Shown here in pieces: positions 22,533 through 32,928 of a DNA stretch of 64,000 bases. This DNA is from Tausonia pullulans (Eukaryota > Basidiomycota > Tremellomycetes > Cystofilobasidiales > Mrakiaceae), in contig OX637623.1 in the NCBI GenBank assembly GCA_951802195.1, positions 372,001-436,000 on the forward strand, given 5' to 3'. The position numbers and the translations under genes are program-made. How positions within the stretch are numbered: position 1 is the stretch's first letter; the number at the start of each line of letters is the position of its first letter. Below the pieces are notes generated by a model. The model made no database searches and was not told where the DNA came from. It saw nothing but the letters and a program-made list of their open reading frames with translations.

Positions 22533-22983
22533 TCAGCCATCGCCGCCATCTCCATCTCCATCACTACCATCACTACTGTCACTACCATCACTACTATCAC
22601 GACTAGGAGCACCACCGCTAGCCCTAACGCATTGACCATTCCGCCACCTTGTGTCCATCGGCCGATACTTGCGCGGGATGGTGGATGTGACCGTTTGGAT
22701 CTCATCATTCGTGGCATCGATGAAGTCCTTGAGCTTGTTGTACCATCGGCTAAGGAGAAGGACCCAGACCCGGGCGATGAAGGCGCAATGAAAGAGGAGG
22801 AAATGCCGTGGGGGTGGGGGTGCTTGACAGAAGAGCGTCTGGAGGGGGAGACAAGTGCTGCGGCAGCGGTCCAGACGGCGTGCACCACTGGATAAGGCTC
22901 TCCGAAGAGATGAAAGAAATATCCACCGGGACAGCGAGACAGAGCTTGCAAAGGGGGCTCTCGTTATGCGGCTTGAGTACCAT
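22533..22983 (-). CDS. Small hypothetical protein with Asp/Ser/Gly-rich tail
   Basis: Two exons fit in phase: 22886-22983 (starting MVLKPHNESPLCKLC and ending SLIQ) and 22533-22749 (RWYNKLKDFIDATNDEIQTV ... IPRKYRPMDTRWRNGQCVRA), separated by a 136 nt intron with GTGCAC donor and a pyrimidine-rich CTTAG acceptor. The result is about 104 residues ending in a DSSDGSDSSDGSDGDGDGG tail that is encoded by a microsatellite. The KLKDFIDATNDEIQTVTSTI segment reads like an amphipathic helix. An upstream exon is possible. I do not recognise the family. The tail repeat and the small size keep confidence low. Confidence 0.38.
22551..22608. repeat. Degenerate trinucleotide/hexanucleotide microsatellite
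   Basis: Runs of catctc, catcac and taccat/tactgt units make an imperfect short repeat. On the minus strand it encodes the acidic Asp/Ser/Gly tail of the small hypothetical protein; in another frame it gives a Val-rich stretch that mimics a membrane segment. Confidence 0.7.
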
Positions 22984-23392
22984 CCGCGAACGAAGACGAC
23001 GCGTTATATTTGTCCGGATGGAGGAGATAGAGGAAAAAAACGATGTGCGAGGTCGACATCCTCAGGCGAAGCTCGAGTAAGGGCCCTGGGCTGACGCCAG
23101 CGTCGCTTTCAGTCAGCGTTGATGAGAGGTCAGAGGGGGCCGGAGTAAGGGAGATCTAAAAGAACATATCAAGATGACCAGCTATGTCGAGCGATGGCTA
23201 TGGTCTCTGGTTTAACCATACTTCACCACCCCTGACCTGCTTATCACCCAGGATCGATGACGGCGGCGACCGCAGTCCCGTCCATCTGGAGAGTGTTTTT
23301 TTTTGTATTCAGTGTGAGGGTGAAATTTTTAGGAAAAATATTGAAGATGATATAGTATAATTTACAACCAAACGCAATGTATGATACAAATT
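22984..23392. other. Unassigned spacer before tRNA-Glu
   Basis: About 0.4 kb with no supported gene. AT-rich sequence at about 23,290-23,392 includes tatagtataa, suitable as an upstream region for the tRNA gene that follows. Confidence 0.5.
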
Positions 23393-23464
23393 TCCTTTGT
23401 TGTCTAACGGCTATGATATGACGCTCTCACCGTCAAGGCCCGGGTTCGACTCCCGGCAAGGGAA
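23393..23464 (+). tRNA. tRNA-Glu (anticodon CTC)
   Basis: A cloverleaf can be drawn without an intron. The acceptor arm pairs TCCTTTG with CAAGGGA (one T-G pair). The anticodon arm is TGACG and CGTCA around the loop CTCTCAC, giving anticodon CTC, which reads the glutamate codon GAG. The T arm is CCGGG TTCGACT CCCGG and contains the internal B box GGTTCGACTCC. The base after the acceptor stem is A. A run of five T (23465-23469) lies directly downstream and should stop RNA polymerase III. Confidence 0.93.
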
Positions 23465-23469
23465 TTTTT
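23465..23469 (+). terminator. Pol III terminator of tRNA-Glu
   Basis: Five T residues begin one base after the mature tRNA end, the usual RNA polymerase III stop signal. Confidence 0.8.
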
Positions 23470-25503
23470 GCGCTACATCACACAGAAATGTGGACTTGTG
23501 TTGTTTTTCTCTCTCCACGAGAGTTTCAGTCGGGTTGGACATCCATTCAGGTGTAGCGTGGAAACACCATCAAAACTCCCAAGTACTATCACCCATCCTT
23601 CTCTATAGCAAGTTCAAAAATTCCGCATCACTCGGCCTGACAATGCCGAGGAATTACCTGGTGATGGATCCAGCCTGAGATTCACTGGAGGGACTTGAGC
23701 ACTCGTCAGACTCATGATTCGTCGAAGAAAACCTGCCGACATTCCATGCCGAAGGGGGGTCTCTTCCAATGCTTCATCGTCTACGTTTTGAGTCTTCACG
23801 TCCAATGTGCCAAAGCCCCCTCTGAAGGCGGGTCGTTCTCGTCCCTCATTTCTTCGTCTCTATCTTCTCTTCGTCTTGACGGGTGAGAAGAGGGGCATCG
23901 GTGGAGGAGTGGAACGGAAGTGGCGGAAGTGGCAGTGGCATGGGCTCGCTTCGAAGCTGGGGTAGGTTGGTCGAGCCCAAATGATAGTCAGAGTGCAGAA
24001 CATATCTCCCATGAACGGAGCGTTCTATGGGCGAGGGGTGAGAACGACGGAGGGGATAAGAAGGATGAGAAAGCAAAGCGGTGCGGCGTAATGAGACAAG
24101 AGGGGAAAGGATGAGGAAGCAAAGAATGTGGGGCAAGTGACAAACGAGAAGAGAGGGAAGGAGAACGAAGTAAGGGAGCGTGGGACCTTGTTAGGAACAG
24201 CGAGACCGAAGCGTGATGACCACAGTAGAAGGCTGGAACGACATGGTTAGGAAACCTGATCCGAAGAAAAGAGGCGGCAACGAGAGGAGTGTTCCTTCTC
24301 TAGGTCGTCAGTAGGGATGACTCCAGATACGAGGGCGAACGGCCAACGCTTATGGCAACCAGACTACTTTCAAACAATTTTTTCTCTTTATTGCGTCAGT
24401 GCAATGCTTTCCGGACTACCTATACCCTGATCTCTGTCCTTGCTGTGAAGGGCGTCCTCCATTATTTCCTCCCGTGTGCCTCGCCGGGCTAACTTCCCAA
24501 GAAGTCGTCCCGTTCCATGAAGTAGGAACAAGCAACAGGGGCGCGGGCCCATGGGGGAAGCGGTGGCTAAGACCCGAGACTATCGCCGTGATAGGCGATG
24601 CGCTGTACAAAGTTTAGAGTTGGCACAGCGCCTGAGAGAAGCGAGACCCGCATCGGACCATTTTAATGGGAAGTGAGCTTCAGCTCACACTCGACCAGTA
24701 ATACGGAATAGTTGGGTCGTGTTCTCAAGAAGGGGTGAGGATCGAGTCGTGCCGCAGTTCTTGGTCTCCTCCATCTCTCGCCTCGTCCCCCCGCCCTCCG
24801 GTCCATACTACCTCTCCTACCTCGACAACTTGCCCATCAGGTCCGCGGCACATAGGATCGACGACCACTTACAGATCTAATATTCGAACAAGGAAGGGCG
24901 TTTATCGTTGATGAATGCCGCGGAACGCGTATACCCTGGACGAAGAATCGAGCAAGGGCAGACGGTTGACGATATTGCGACATGCTGACCATATGTTGCA
25001 GTTTGCCATGTCGCCGAGGGTCCAACGTGACCAAAGAAGAGAGATCGGATTTGTCCAAGAGTAAGAACGGAAATGCGAGTAGTCAGGCTCCGAAGGCAAG
25101 AAGAGGTAGGAAGAGGCGTGGTTGCCCGCGCGATGAAGGGATCGAATGGAAAGGCAGGACCTGAATTTAGCGCCCTCAGCGGTTTTCCTTTTGTTTTCCC
25201 TCTAGGTATACCCACTCCTTCAGCTACAATTCAGCTTCATCCTTCAGACAGGGGCCGCTGCACACTCGAGAGGGAGACAAGGTCAGGACTTTATCAGGTC
25301 TCTGACTGCTAAGATGAATGAATAACGAGGTTGCGGATATCTTGACAAGAGGGAACGGAGATTCTTGCAGTGAGAGACAGTTGATTAGAAACATAACATC
25401 AGGCGATTTCCGCCGAGACTAAACACAAACTACTAAGGCAAGATTATCGTGTATGTCGTGATGAGGCTGGAGGGCTACAACAGGAAGTCGATTTCCAGAA
25501 AGC
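23470..25503. other. Two-kilobase gene-poor stretch
   Basis: No gene could be supported on either strand. Short open frames exist (for example 23,846-24,136 minus and 24,399-24,617 plus) but none resembles a family or has convincing splice joins. No repeat array, transposon end or RNA structure was recognised by eye. The right end holds the 3' region of the hydrophilin gene. Confidence 0.5.
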
Positions 25504-27007
25504 TTAGACACGGTGGGAGTTAGTGCCGTGAGCGACCGTGTGATCTCCAGTTTTGATGGCAGCTCCCTCAGCAACCTGAGTAGGTAGTATAACGGTAGTC
25601 AGTTATGAGACAAGGCAGAGAGGCATAGTGCGAGGAGCGCGGGCTGACCTTCTCCGGGTTGTGGGTGACTTTTCCAACGGTCTCCTGGACGGTACCCTTG
25701 ATCTTATCTCCGATAGAAGGCTTGGAGTGCGAAGGAGTAGCTCCCGCGACACCTCCAGTAGCGCCTCCGGTAGTGTTGTGTCCAACAGAGGTGGCTAAAA
25801 AAGAAAGGTCAGTTGAGGAGGGGGAGGAAGAGAAGGAGAAGAGGACTGACTGTCGTGAGTACCGTGAGTAGCAGTTGTCGAGGAGTGGGCGCCTCCGGGT
25901 CCCCCAGACTGTCCAGGGAGGTGAGATCCAGTTCCAGTTCGGGGGTCAAGAGCTGTAGAATAGTAGTTCGTGTCAGAGATTGGGGGGTTGAGATGAACGC
26001 GATGGCACGCGGAACGAACCATGGCCGGCTAAACGTAAAGAGCGAACGAAATCGATCAGCATCGTGCAACAACCAGAGGGGAACAGTTCTCTCTACTCAC
26101 TAGACTCAGTGTGGGCACCGTGGGTGCCAGTCAAGCCAGCACCAGTGCCAGTGTGGGCACCGTGGGTGCCAGTCACGCCAGTGCCGGTGCCAGTGTGGGT
26201 ACCGTGGGTACCAGTCACGCCAGTGCCGGTGCCAGTACCGGTGCCGGTGTATGTAGTGTGGGCGCCTCCGGGTCCTCCAGACTGTCCAGGGAGGTGAGAT
26301 CCAGTTCCAGTTCGGGGGTCAAGAGCTGTAGAATAGTAGTTCGTGTCAGAGATTGGGGGGTTGAGATGAACGCGATGGCACGCGGAACGAACCATGGCCG
26401 GCTAAACGTAAAGAGCGAACGAAATCGATCAGCATCGTGCAACAACCAGAGGGGAACAGTTCTCTCTACTCACTAGACTCAGTGTGGGCACCGTGGGTGC
26501 CAGTCAAGCCAGCACCAGTGCCGGTTTGGCCGCCAGTGTGGGTCGAGGAGGAAAGGGGGTTGTGAGACTGGTGGTGGACGTTGCCTCCTCCGGGTCCACC
26601 GACTTGCCCAGGCAGGTGCGACCCACCCGTAGTGTTCGGGTTGGCGGCGGAGCCGACTATGGGGACCTTGAGTCAGCGACAGAGCCGGGGAAATCAGAGA
26701 GAAGATATGAACTCACGAGACTCGTGTCCTTGGCCAGTGTGGGTTCCAGTCCCGTGCGAGTACGCGCCAGCGGTGTGGCCAGAAGTGCTCTCCTGACCTC
26801 CAGTGCGAACGTGGTCCTCAGGGCGAGCAGTTCCAACGTGAGCTCCGTCCTTGATGGGATATGAACAATGTAAGAGTCAGGACGGTCGCGTAGGCGAGGC
26901 AAGACGGACGAAGCAAGATGTCATATACGGACACCAGTCTTCGGGTTGAGAGCGTGGCCGACGCTAGAGATGGGGTTCTCGTGGGTGGTGTTGCGAGTGT
27001 TGGACAT
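25504..27007 (-). CDS. Glycine/threonine/histidine-rich hydrophilin with duplicated exon
   Basis: Very hydrophilic protein without membrane segments, rich in Gly, Thr, His, Ser and Asn, of the type linked to desiccation or stress (LEA-like/hydrophilin; inference from composition). It starts MSNTRNTTHENPISSVGHAL at 27007. Middle exons carry repeats of the type GSHLPGQSGGPGGAH and GTHGAHTGTG. The C-terminus, SIGDKIKGTVQETVGKVTHN then PEKVAEGAAIKTGD, resembles the CsbD-like helical segments common in fungal stress proteins, and it stops after HGTNSHRV at 25504. About six exons with introns in phase. One exon together with its flanking intron is present twice, nearly identical (25885-26149 and 26258-26522). 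Two AGGGG stress-element-like boxes lie upstream (27103-27107 and 27213-27217). Confidence 0.82.
25885..26149. repeat. Tandem duplication, copy A (265 bp)
   Basis: Matches 26258-26522 at a fixed offset of 373 bp with one mismatch that I could find and no gap. On the minus strand the block covers the 3' part of one hydrophilin exon (GTHGAHTES end), the whole intron that follows, and the 5' part of the next exon (ALDPRTGTGSHLPGQ). Confidence 0.95.
26258..26522. repeat. Tandem duplication, copy B (265 bp)
   Basis: Partner of 25885-26149. The intron inside, with its GTGAGTAGAGAG donor and TTCTACAG acceptor, is base-for-base the same in both copies, so the duplication is recent or kept alike by gene conversion. 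The spacer between the copies is made of Gly-Thr-rich coding repeats. Confidence 0.95.
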
Positions 27008-27539
27008 TCTGGAAGGTTGGTGGGAAGTGTGGGAGCGGGTGAGAACGGGAAGAAGTGGTGGTTGATGGATAGAACGATGAGGTCGCACGCTGGCCGCCTT
27101 TGAGGGGGCGGGCTGCATGCGGCCCGGTGACCTTCGCTGGCTCAAGACCCGTCTCTGACGCAATGTGACGCGCTGTGGCCTGTCGTCAGAGCTAGAAGAT
27201 GAGGCAGAGTCAAGGGGGCGCAGAGAGTTTCAGGAATGCCCTTAGTTTGCTGCCGCGGCATGACGTTAACCAACGCAGGAAGTGAAATTCTCCGCCCTTC
27301 CCTGGCGAGCTTCCCTCGGCGCGGCCAATGTGCAACCAGCCTCAGCCGCCTGACCACGCCGCAGACGTGTCCTGGGCAAAATATTTGGTTGGGTTGGAAG
27401 GGGTCTCCACACGATGATGACGATGTAGTTAATGAGAGCGTGCGTGAGCGCAAACAAATGGTGGATGATTCCATAAGGCGGCAGTCATGCGACAATGATG
27501 CTCGCTTGACGTCGTAACTTGCTCATTCATAAGCATTCG
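27008..27539 (-). promoter_or_regulatory. Hydrophilin promoter region with AGGGG boxes
   Basis: This 0.5 kb lies between the hydrophilin start and the stop of the CFAP20-like gene on the same strand. Two AGGGG pentamers (27103-27107 and 27213-27217) match the core of the yeast stress response element, which can work in either direction. Such short matches arise by chance in GC-rich DNA, so their role is a guess supported only by the type of gene they precede. Confidence 0.35.
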
Positions 27540-28454
27540 TTACGAGAAGCCCTCGTCATCACTAGCATGCCCACTTGCTGGCCAGAGACCAAGCTCCTCC
27601 CTGCCCCTACCAGCCTCGCCTCCCTCACGCTCAGATGAGAACCAGATTCTCCTGATCCGGCAGTTGGCGTAAACCTTCACGTATTCCCACGCGGCGCTCC
27701 CTCTTGGTTGGACAGGGACCACGCTGCCCACGGTTCCTGGCGTGGAGGCGAAACAGGAGAGGAGGGCTGGAAGGTGCAACGACGCCTGGGCCCAGTGCGT
27801 CAGAGTCGAGGGGCTCGGCTCGGGGAATCGTAAGGGGAGGAGGAGGAGGGGCGGGCCGCCTGACAATGACGACGAGGGCTTGATGTGAGGATGGGACTGA
27901 GGAGAGAGGAAAGTCAGCAAGGAGGAACCACGGATAAGACCGAGAGACGCGTTCGAGGACTCACCGTGAATGTCGAGGTCCTCACGACACCACGAATGCC
28001 CCTGCCGTCCACGATGCCGACTTCGAGAGCGAGCTTGCGACCCCTCAGTGGTCGAAGAGAAAAGTGTAGCCATTCGAGCCCAATGCCTAGCGGTCGGGGG
28101 TCGTTCTTCGGTGGGCACCGGAGGAAGGTCGTCCGGATGGTTGGGGACCTCGAGCGCACTTTCTCAGCCCAAGTTGCCTTTCACTGGCGCCAGAGTCGAA
28201 GCTCACTGGAGATGCACAACAGGATGGGCGACCGCTCCTGACGACGAGTTCGACGCAACATGAACGAGTGCCGCGGCCTCGTGCAGCCGGTCGACGGGCT
28301 CGGGGGCGTCATCCGATTGGAAGAGGAGGAGGAGCGAGTCATCTGGGAGTTGCGGATCGGTTGCAGTCTGCCAAAGTGGCGAGGGGAATGTCGAGGAGGA
28401 AAAGAGACTGATGAGAGGTGGGAGCGGCGGAGGGAAAAGCACAGCGGACGCCAT
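27540..28454 (-). CDS. CFAP20 (DUF667/CFA20 domain) family protein
   Basis: Homologue of cilia and flagella associated protein 20 (Bug22/GTL3), a microtubule-inner protein of axonemal doublets in ciliated cells. Three exons fit exactly in phase: 28207-28454, 27965-28148 and 27540-27896, giving 262 residues. The N-terminus MASAVLFPPPLPPLISLFSS followed by PSPLW parallels GFLSILYSIGSKPLQIW of human CFAP20. TIRTTFLRCPPKNDPRPLGI parallels STTYITCPADPKKTLGIKL; RKLALEVGIVDGRGIRGVVR parallels YFTFEVQVLDDKNVRRRFR; and YVKVYANCRIRRIWFSSE parallels VQIHANCRIRRVYFSD. It is longer than human CFAP20 (193) owing to Pro/Leu-rich insertions near 27,760-27,870 and a longer tail ending GHASDDEGFS. No flagellar gene was seen nearby. 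Its job in a non-flagellate fungus is unknown. Confidence 0.9.
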
Positions 28455-30040
28455 GCTGTCGCGCCTGTCTGATCTTTGGTCGCTGGGCTTGCTGGATTGT
28501 CGGAGCGAGGAAATGGTGAGCTTGGTTCTGTCTCAGTGATCTGAGGGGGAAAAAGTTTGCAGATGAGTTGCACCTCCTTGTCGGAGTGAGGTGGCAGGGG
28601 TGACAGCCAGCCGACGGCAGGCAGATGGAGGAGGACGACAATGGTCAAGCGGCGAAGGGAGCCTTGGAGGGGACGATGAGCAGCGGCGGAGTGACCTGTG
28701 GGCCGGCTAAAGGAAGCCTTGCGCTCGCGCTCCCTGTCTTCTCTCCTTTGGAATGAGGTAAAAGCGTCTTGTCCACATTGAGCTTGATTCCTTTTCGGCA
28801 TACTCAGCCAAGCCGTTTTCGGCTTTCCATAGGGGTTTAAAATTAACTTCTGGTTTTTTTTCGGGCGGGGGTATTCATGCCTGTATTGTAAATTAAGCGG
28901 GCCGGGCTTTTCTGTATACGCAAGCCGTTAGGGATCAGGTATCGACTCGCTCATCAGGCCGCTGGGTGGCGTTTGGTTGCTTCCGCGGCAACATTGCACC
29001 CAAGCGACAAGATAAGTATTCTTGTTTCGATTCAGAGAACAGACGCCGGCCATCGGCCGAGTCGGGCGATGATCACTAGTCTTAAGGCAATCAAGTTGGA
29101 GCCTGCTAAGTGAGAGGCGCGACCACATCCTTGCGTGATTTCCACGTAGATTTGGGGCTGGTGACGAGTTCACCCGCGCAAGAATCAGACTCGAGTTAAC
29201 ATCCCGGAAAGTCCCTCGCTGGAGGGAGGAGGGACTTCCCTCATCTGGCCGAGAGTATCCGATGTCAACTGCGAACCCTGCCCGATAGCATGAACGCCCC
29301 CCGCTTTCGCTTGATGACGGACGAGATGGGGGAAAGCTGAGCAGCGCACCGGGCGATTTGCCCTAGTGGGGCAGGACCAGATGAGGCGCGGGCGGGCCAA
29401 CGTGTGCCCTCCCATCTGGGCGCGGTGGTCCTGCAGGCTCCACGAGGGTCGCCGAGGAGTCTCTGAGCTGAGCAATTTCAAGGACCTCTTCTCTCGCCCG
29501 CGATGCCCGAAGAGGTGTGTGTGTATCTGGGGCACCGAGACATGGGCCGGCAAAGCATTGGTACACGGCTGCCGATAGTCGAGAGCCTGCAGTGAAAGAG
29601 GCTAGGACGAGAAAGAAAGATCACCAAGCTTGCCGGCTGCGGTAGACGGGCCAGTGATGCGGCAGGGCAGTAAAATCAGGCAAACTACCATGTCTCGTCT
29701 CTAATTTTGGGGTATATTAGATTGCGCCATAGACGAAGAGAAGAGAAGAGAGATAAAGGGCCAATCAGTTGTGCAAGAGAGCGGGAAGGCGGAGAGGCAG
29801 CCGGACGCCTTGCCGGGGAAGGGGTGCGCAAGACAAGCTCCGCCATTTCTCACCCTCCCTTCTCTTTTCCTTTCCCAGGACTTTCGGATCCGCGACTCGA
29901 CCGGGGGACGGCTTCGCTCTCTTCCATCAGCTCGGCATGCGAACCAACGGTCATCCCGAAAGACCATGACAAGTCTAGACAAGCTGATCGACCTCTAACC
30001 ACTATTACCCCTCTCTCTTTTCCCTCCCTCCCTCCTCGCT
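28455..30040. promoter_or_regulatory. Divergent region between CFAP20-like and bZIP genes
   Basis: A 1.6 kb spacer from which both genes are transcribed outwards. No coding region could be supported, although short open frames occur in all frames. The plus side just before the bZIP start is CT-rich (ccctctctcttttccctccctccctcc, 30008-30036), as expected of a leader. A long upstream region is usual for regulatory genes, and small upstream open frames on the bZIP leader are possible but cannot be assigned without transcript ends. Confidence 0.45.
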
Positions 30041-31479
30041 ATGGAACACCCTTCTTTCTTTGATCATCCGCTCGGCCTCTCCGGGGACGATCTCAACGTC
30101 GCCTTCTTCGAGATGCCCGAATCAACGACAGCGTCGTCAGCTTTGACCACCACCTCGTGCACGACATCGGTCCAGATACCCTCGGACCTCTTTCAGCTCT
30201 CAGCCTCGACTTCCTCCTGCTCGTGCTCTACCTCCTCAATCGAGGACGCCCTCCTATTCGCAGACACAGCCTATCTCCGGAACATAAGGCAGATGAGCTA
30301 CCTCGACTCTGGCGTGAACAACTACGAGGAGCCGACTCTTACGTTCGCCGACTTCTTCGGCCACGCCGGTCTTCTCGAGGCCTCCTGGCGTGCCCAAGGT
30401 TTGTCCGGTGGTTTATATCTCCCAGCCGTCGGCCCGCCCCGCGTGCCGCGATTCTCCCCTCCTTTTGCGCTTGGTCTTGCTAAGGCTCTTCGTCTCCTCG
30501 CTCGTGATCAGACTTATTCGCTGCCAATGAGACACTCGGCCGTCAACAGCGTCCGCCGACCGTTTCCCTCTCGTCGCCCCCTTCCCCTCCCCCGGCCTTT
30601 GATCTGGGCCTCTGCCTCGTGGACGCCGTCCCTTCCTGCCTGTCTCCGCCTGCTACCAACGAAGTACCGTTGACCGCAACGTCGCTCAGCCTCCGATCCT
30701 CCATCTCCTCCATTTCCTCCATTTCTTCCATTTCCTCCAATTCCTCCATTTCCTCCATCTCCACCTCCTCATCGTCATCTTCACCCTCAACGTCGGACGC
30801 CACGGGGGCGCCCTCGGCCTTCGGCCTAATCGGAGGTCCGATGCCCGCAGATCGTCAACCGTCGATCATCTCATCTCCCTCCTCGGCTCGCATCTCTACC
30901 ACCTCTGCCCACGTCTCACCGTGCAAGCCCCTGCAGCCAGCTTTATTCACGCTCGCCCGCCTCGATTCCATCTCTCACCTCGAGAGCTCGGCTGCCTTTG
31001 ACATTATCGACCCTTATCCGCACCATCGCCCCCATCCCCCAACTCCTTCCCTCGACTTTGCCTCCCTCGCCCACTCCGCCCCCATCTCGGCTTCCTCCTC
31101 CTCTACCTCCACACCCTCTGCCTCCGCTTCGTCCTCCAATCTTGTCCCTGCCTTCGCCATCGACGCCACCACCGCCACCACCACGTCCACTCCTTTCCTA
31201 TCTCGTCGCTCGTCGCCGCCGCCTCCTCCTCCTGCCTCGGGCGCTTTCGCCCCATCCACCTCATCCTCGTCCTTCTTGATCCACTTTCCCACTGAGGGCG
31301 CAGCCACGACCACGACCATGACCACCCGGCAGTCGTCGATCTCACCACCAGCAAGAAAACGCGTCAAGCGGTCGTCGGATTCGAGTGCGTCCACGGCGGC
31401 AGCCAACATCAGCAGCGGCGCGGCACCGACAAGCAGGGCCAAGGCACCTGCAGCAACCCGCAAGGCAGCAAGGTCTTCA

Positions 31480-31517
<38 letters not shown>

Positions 31518-32116
31518 TTCTGCCCCATCGGTCGTTTCACAACCCACGTCTGCCTCCCCCTCCTCCACTCGCAAAGGCAAGGCTGTCTCTGTGGCTCGGT
31601 CCATGTCCTCTGCTGCGTCGAGCGTTGGCGACGAAGATGAGGACGAGGGCGATGCCGCTAGTACTGGAGGAGGAGGAGAAAACGGTAACCCTGCCAATGG
31701 AGGGACCGATGACCGCGACGACATGGATACTGCGGCGAAGAGCAAGCTCGCGAAGAGGAAGGAGCAGCGGCGCAAGACCAATCGAGCCAGTCAGTTTGAT
31801 TTCGCTTTTTTTTCTCTTTCTGTCTGACGAATTTATCTCTCCTTTTCTAACTCTCTCTAGGTGCTAAGGCCTTCCGCGAGCGACGCAAAAACCTGATCGA
31901 TGACCTCGAGACCAAGCTCGCTGAGCGAGGTCTGTCTTCCTGTCTCCCACGTTTCACTTTCCCACTCCAACAATCTCTGACTCCCTCGCTTGCCTTTCAG
32001 CCCTCGAGATCCAAAACCTCTACCACCAAGTTTCCCGTCTCACCCAAGTCAACGCCGCCCTCCAAGCCCAGCAGCAGCGTGCTGCCGCCGCCATCGCAAA
32101 GATGGACCTCAACTGA
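30041..32116 (+). CDS. bZIP transcription factor
   Basis: Nuclear DNA-binding protein. It starts MEHPSFFDHPLGLSGDDLNV at 30041. After an intron (about 30,400-30,510) comes a long region rich in Ser, Thr and Pro, with an encoded Ser run from TCC/TCG repeats (30,690-30,780 and 31,474-31,520). A nuclear-localisation-like stretch PPARKRVKRSSD lies at about 31,345. The bZIP begins with KRKEQRRKTNRA, is interrupted by an intron, and continues SAKAFRERRKNLIDDLETKL, then a second intron and ALEIQNLYHQVSRLTQVNAA to the end. The basic region has the N-x7-R spacing (NRASAKAFR), close to the Yap/Pap1-type NRxAQxxFR but with Lys instead of Gln. The zipper ends only five residues before the stop (AAAIAKMDLN). 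Targets are unknown; no C-terminal cysteine-rich redox domain is present. Confidence 0.93.
31474..31520 (+). repeat. TCCTCG hexanucleotide microsatellite encoding poly-Ser
   Basis: About seven near-perfect tcctcg units inside the bZIP coding region encode an uninterrupted serine tract. Length changes here would be in-frame. The opposite strand gives an acidic open frame that is only a shadow. Confidence 0.85.
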
Positions 32117-32928
32117 CAATCCTGGACGGGGACCTTTCAATGGCGTCTGCGACGTCTGCCGATCTTTGCCGCTGTTGCTGCTTTGCTGCTTCCTTCCATA
32201 GACGCGATTAGAGCTCTTCTCTCTCTCTCTCTGTCTACTACTACATGCCCTTTCCCTTTCCCTTTCCTCTCCTTCTCGTAACTCTCCATTCTCTCTATCC
32301 TCTTGTCTCTGTTCTCGTCCACCTACAGTTCCCCTTCACGCTTACCCACAATATTTGGCACATGTCCTTTCTAGAAATAGAGAAGAGCAAATTGTATATT
32401 CTATAGCAGGACGTAAGTCAAGAGAGGCAAGGTGGAGAGCACGTGTGTGAGGTTTGTTTGAAGAAGGAAGACGTGTGTGAATAGAGTGTGAGATCAAACG
32501 AAAGGGAGAGGGCGAGGGACAATACCTAGCGATACAGCAGAGAGGAGTGAAGGGACGGAGGGCATGAGGATATGGATTGGAGAAAGATCGTGTCCGTAAC
32601 ACGAGCGAAAGCGTGTGTAGATAGATAGATGCAACGTGCGCACGTCCGATGAAGAGGACGAGTGGAGAAAAGGGACTAGGGGAAGGGAAAGCAAGCTGGG
32701 CTATCGACAAGCCAGATCGACAGGCGAATGGCGAGGGAAAGAAGGGCAACGAGATGCGGGGGACCTTTCTTCATAGGTCGACGACAAGATGAAACGTCGA
32801 AAGAAGATGAGAGGACAGGCGGAGTGAGAGGGCATAGGAGAGGGGGGCTGGCAAGCAAGGATTGACAAATTGTTCTTCCTTCAGCTTGGGGCGCAGAGCA
32901 ACACGGAAGAGAACCGTACTCACCATGC
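32117..32928. other. Convergent 3' region
   Basis: About 0.8 kb between the stop of the bZIP gene (plus) and the stop of the VQ-motif gene (minus). It has a TC dinucleotide run (32,218-32,232) and ttccctttccctttcc repeats (32,255-32,270). No gene recognised. Confidence 0.5.

Noticed and set aside
22540-22951. Apparent membrane protein with Val/Met-rich helix on the minus strand
   Set aside because: The helix is the microsatellite read in another frame; the alternative two-exon reading is smoother.
31014-31781. 255-codon acidic open frame on the minus strand
   Set aside because: It is the mirror of Ser-rich coding sequence (TCCTCG repeats) of the bZIP gene, which has a clear domain on the plus strand.
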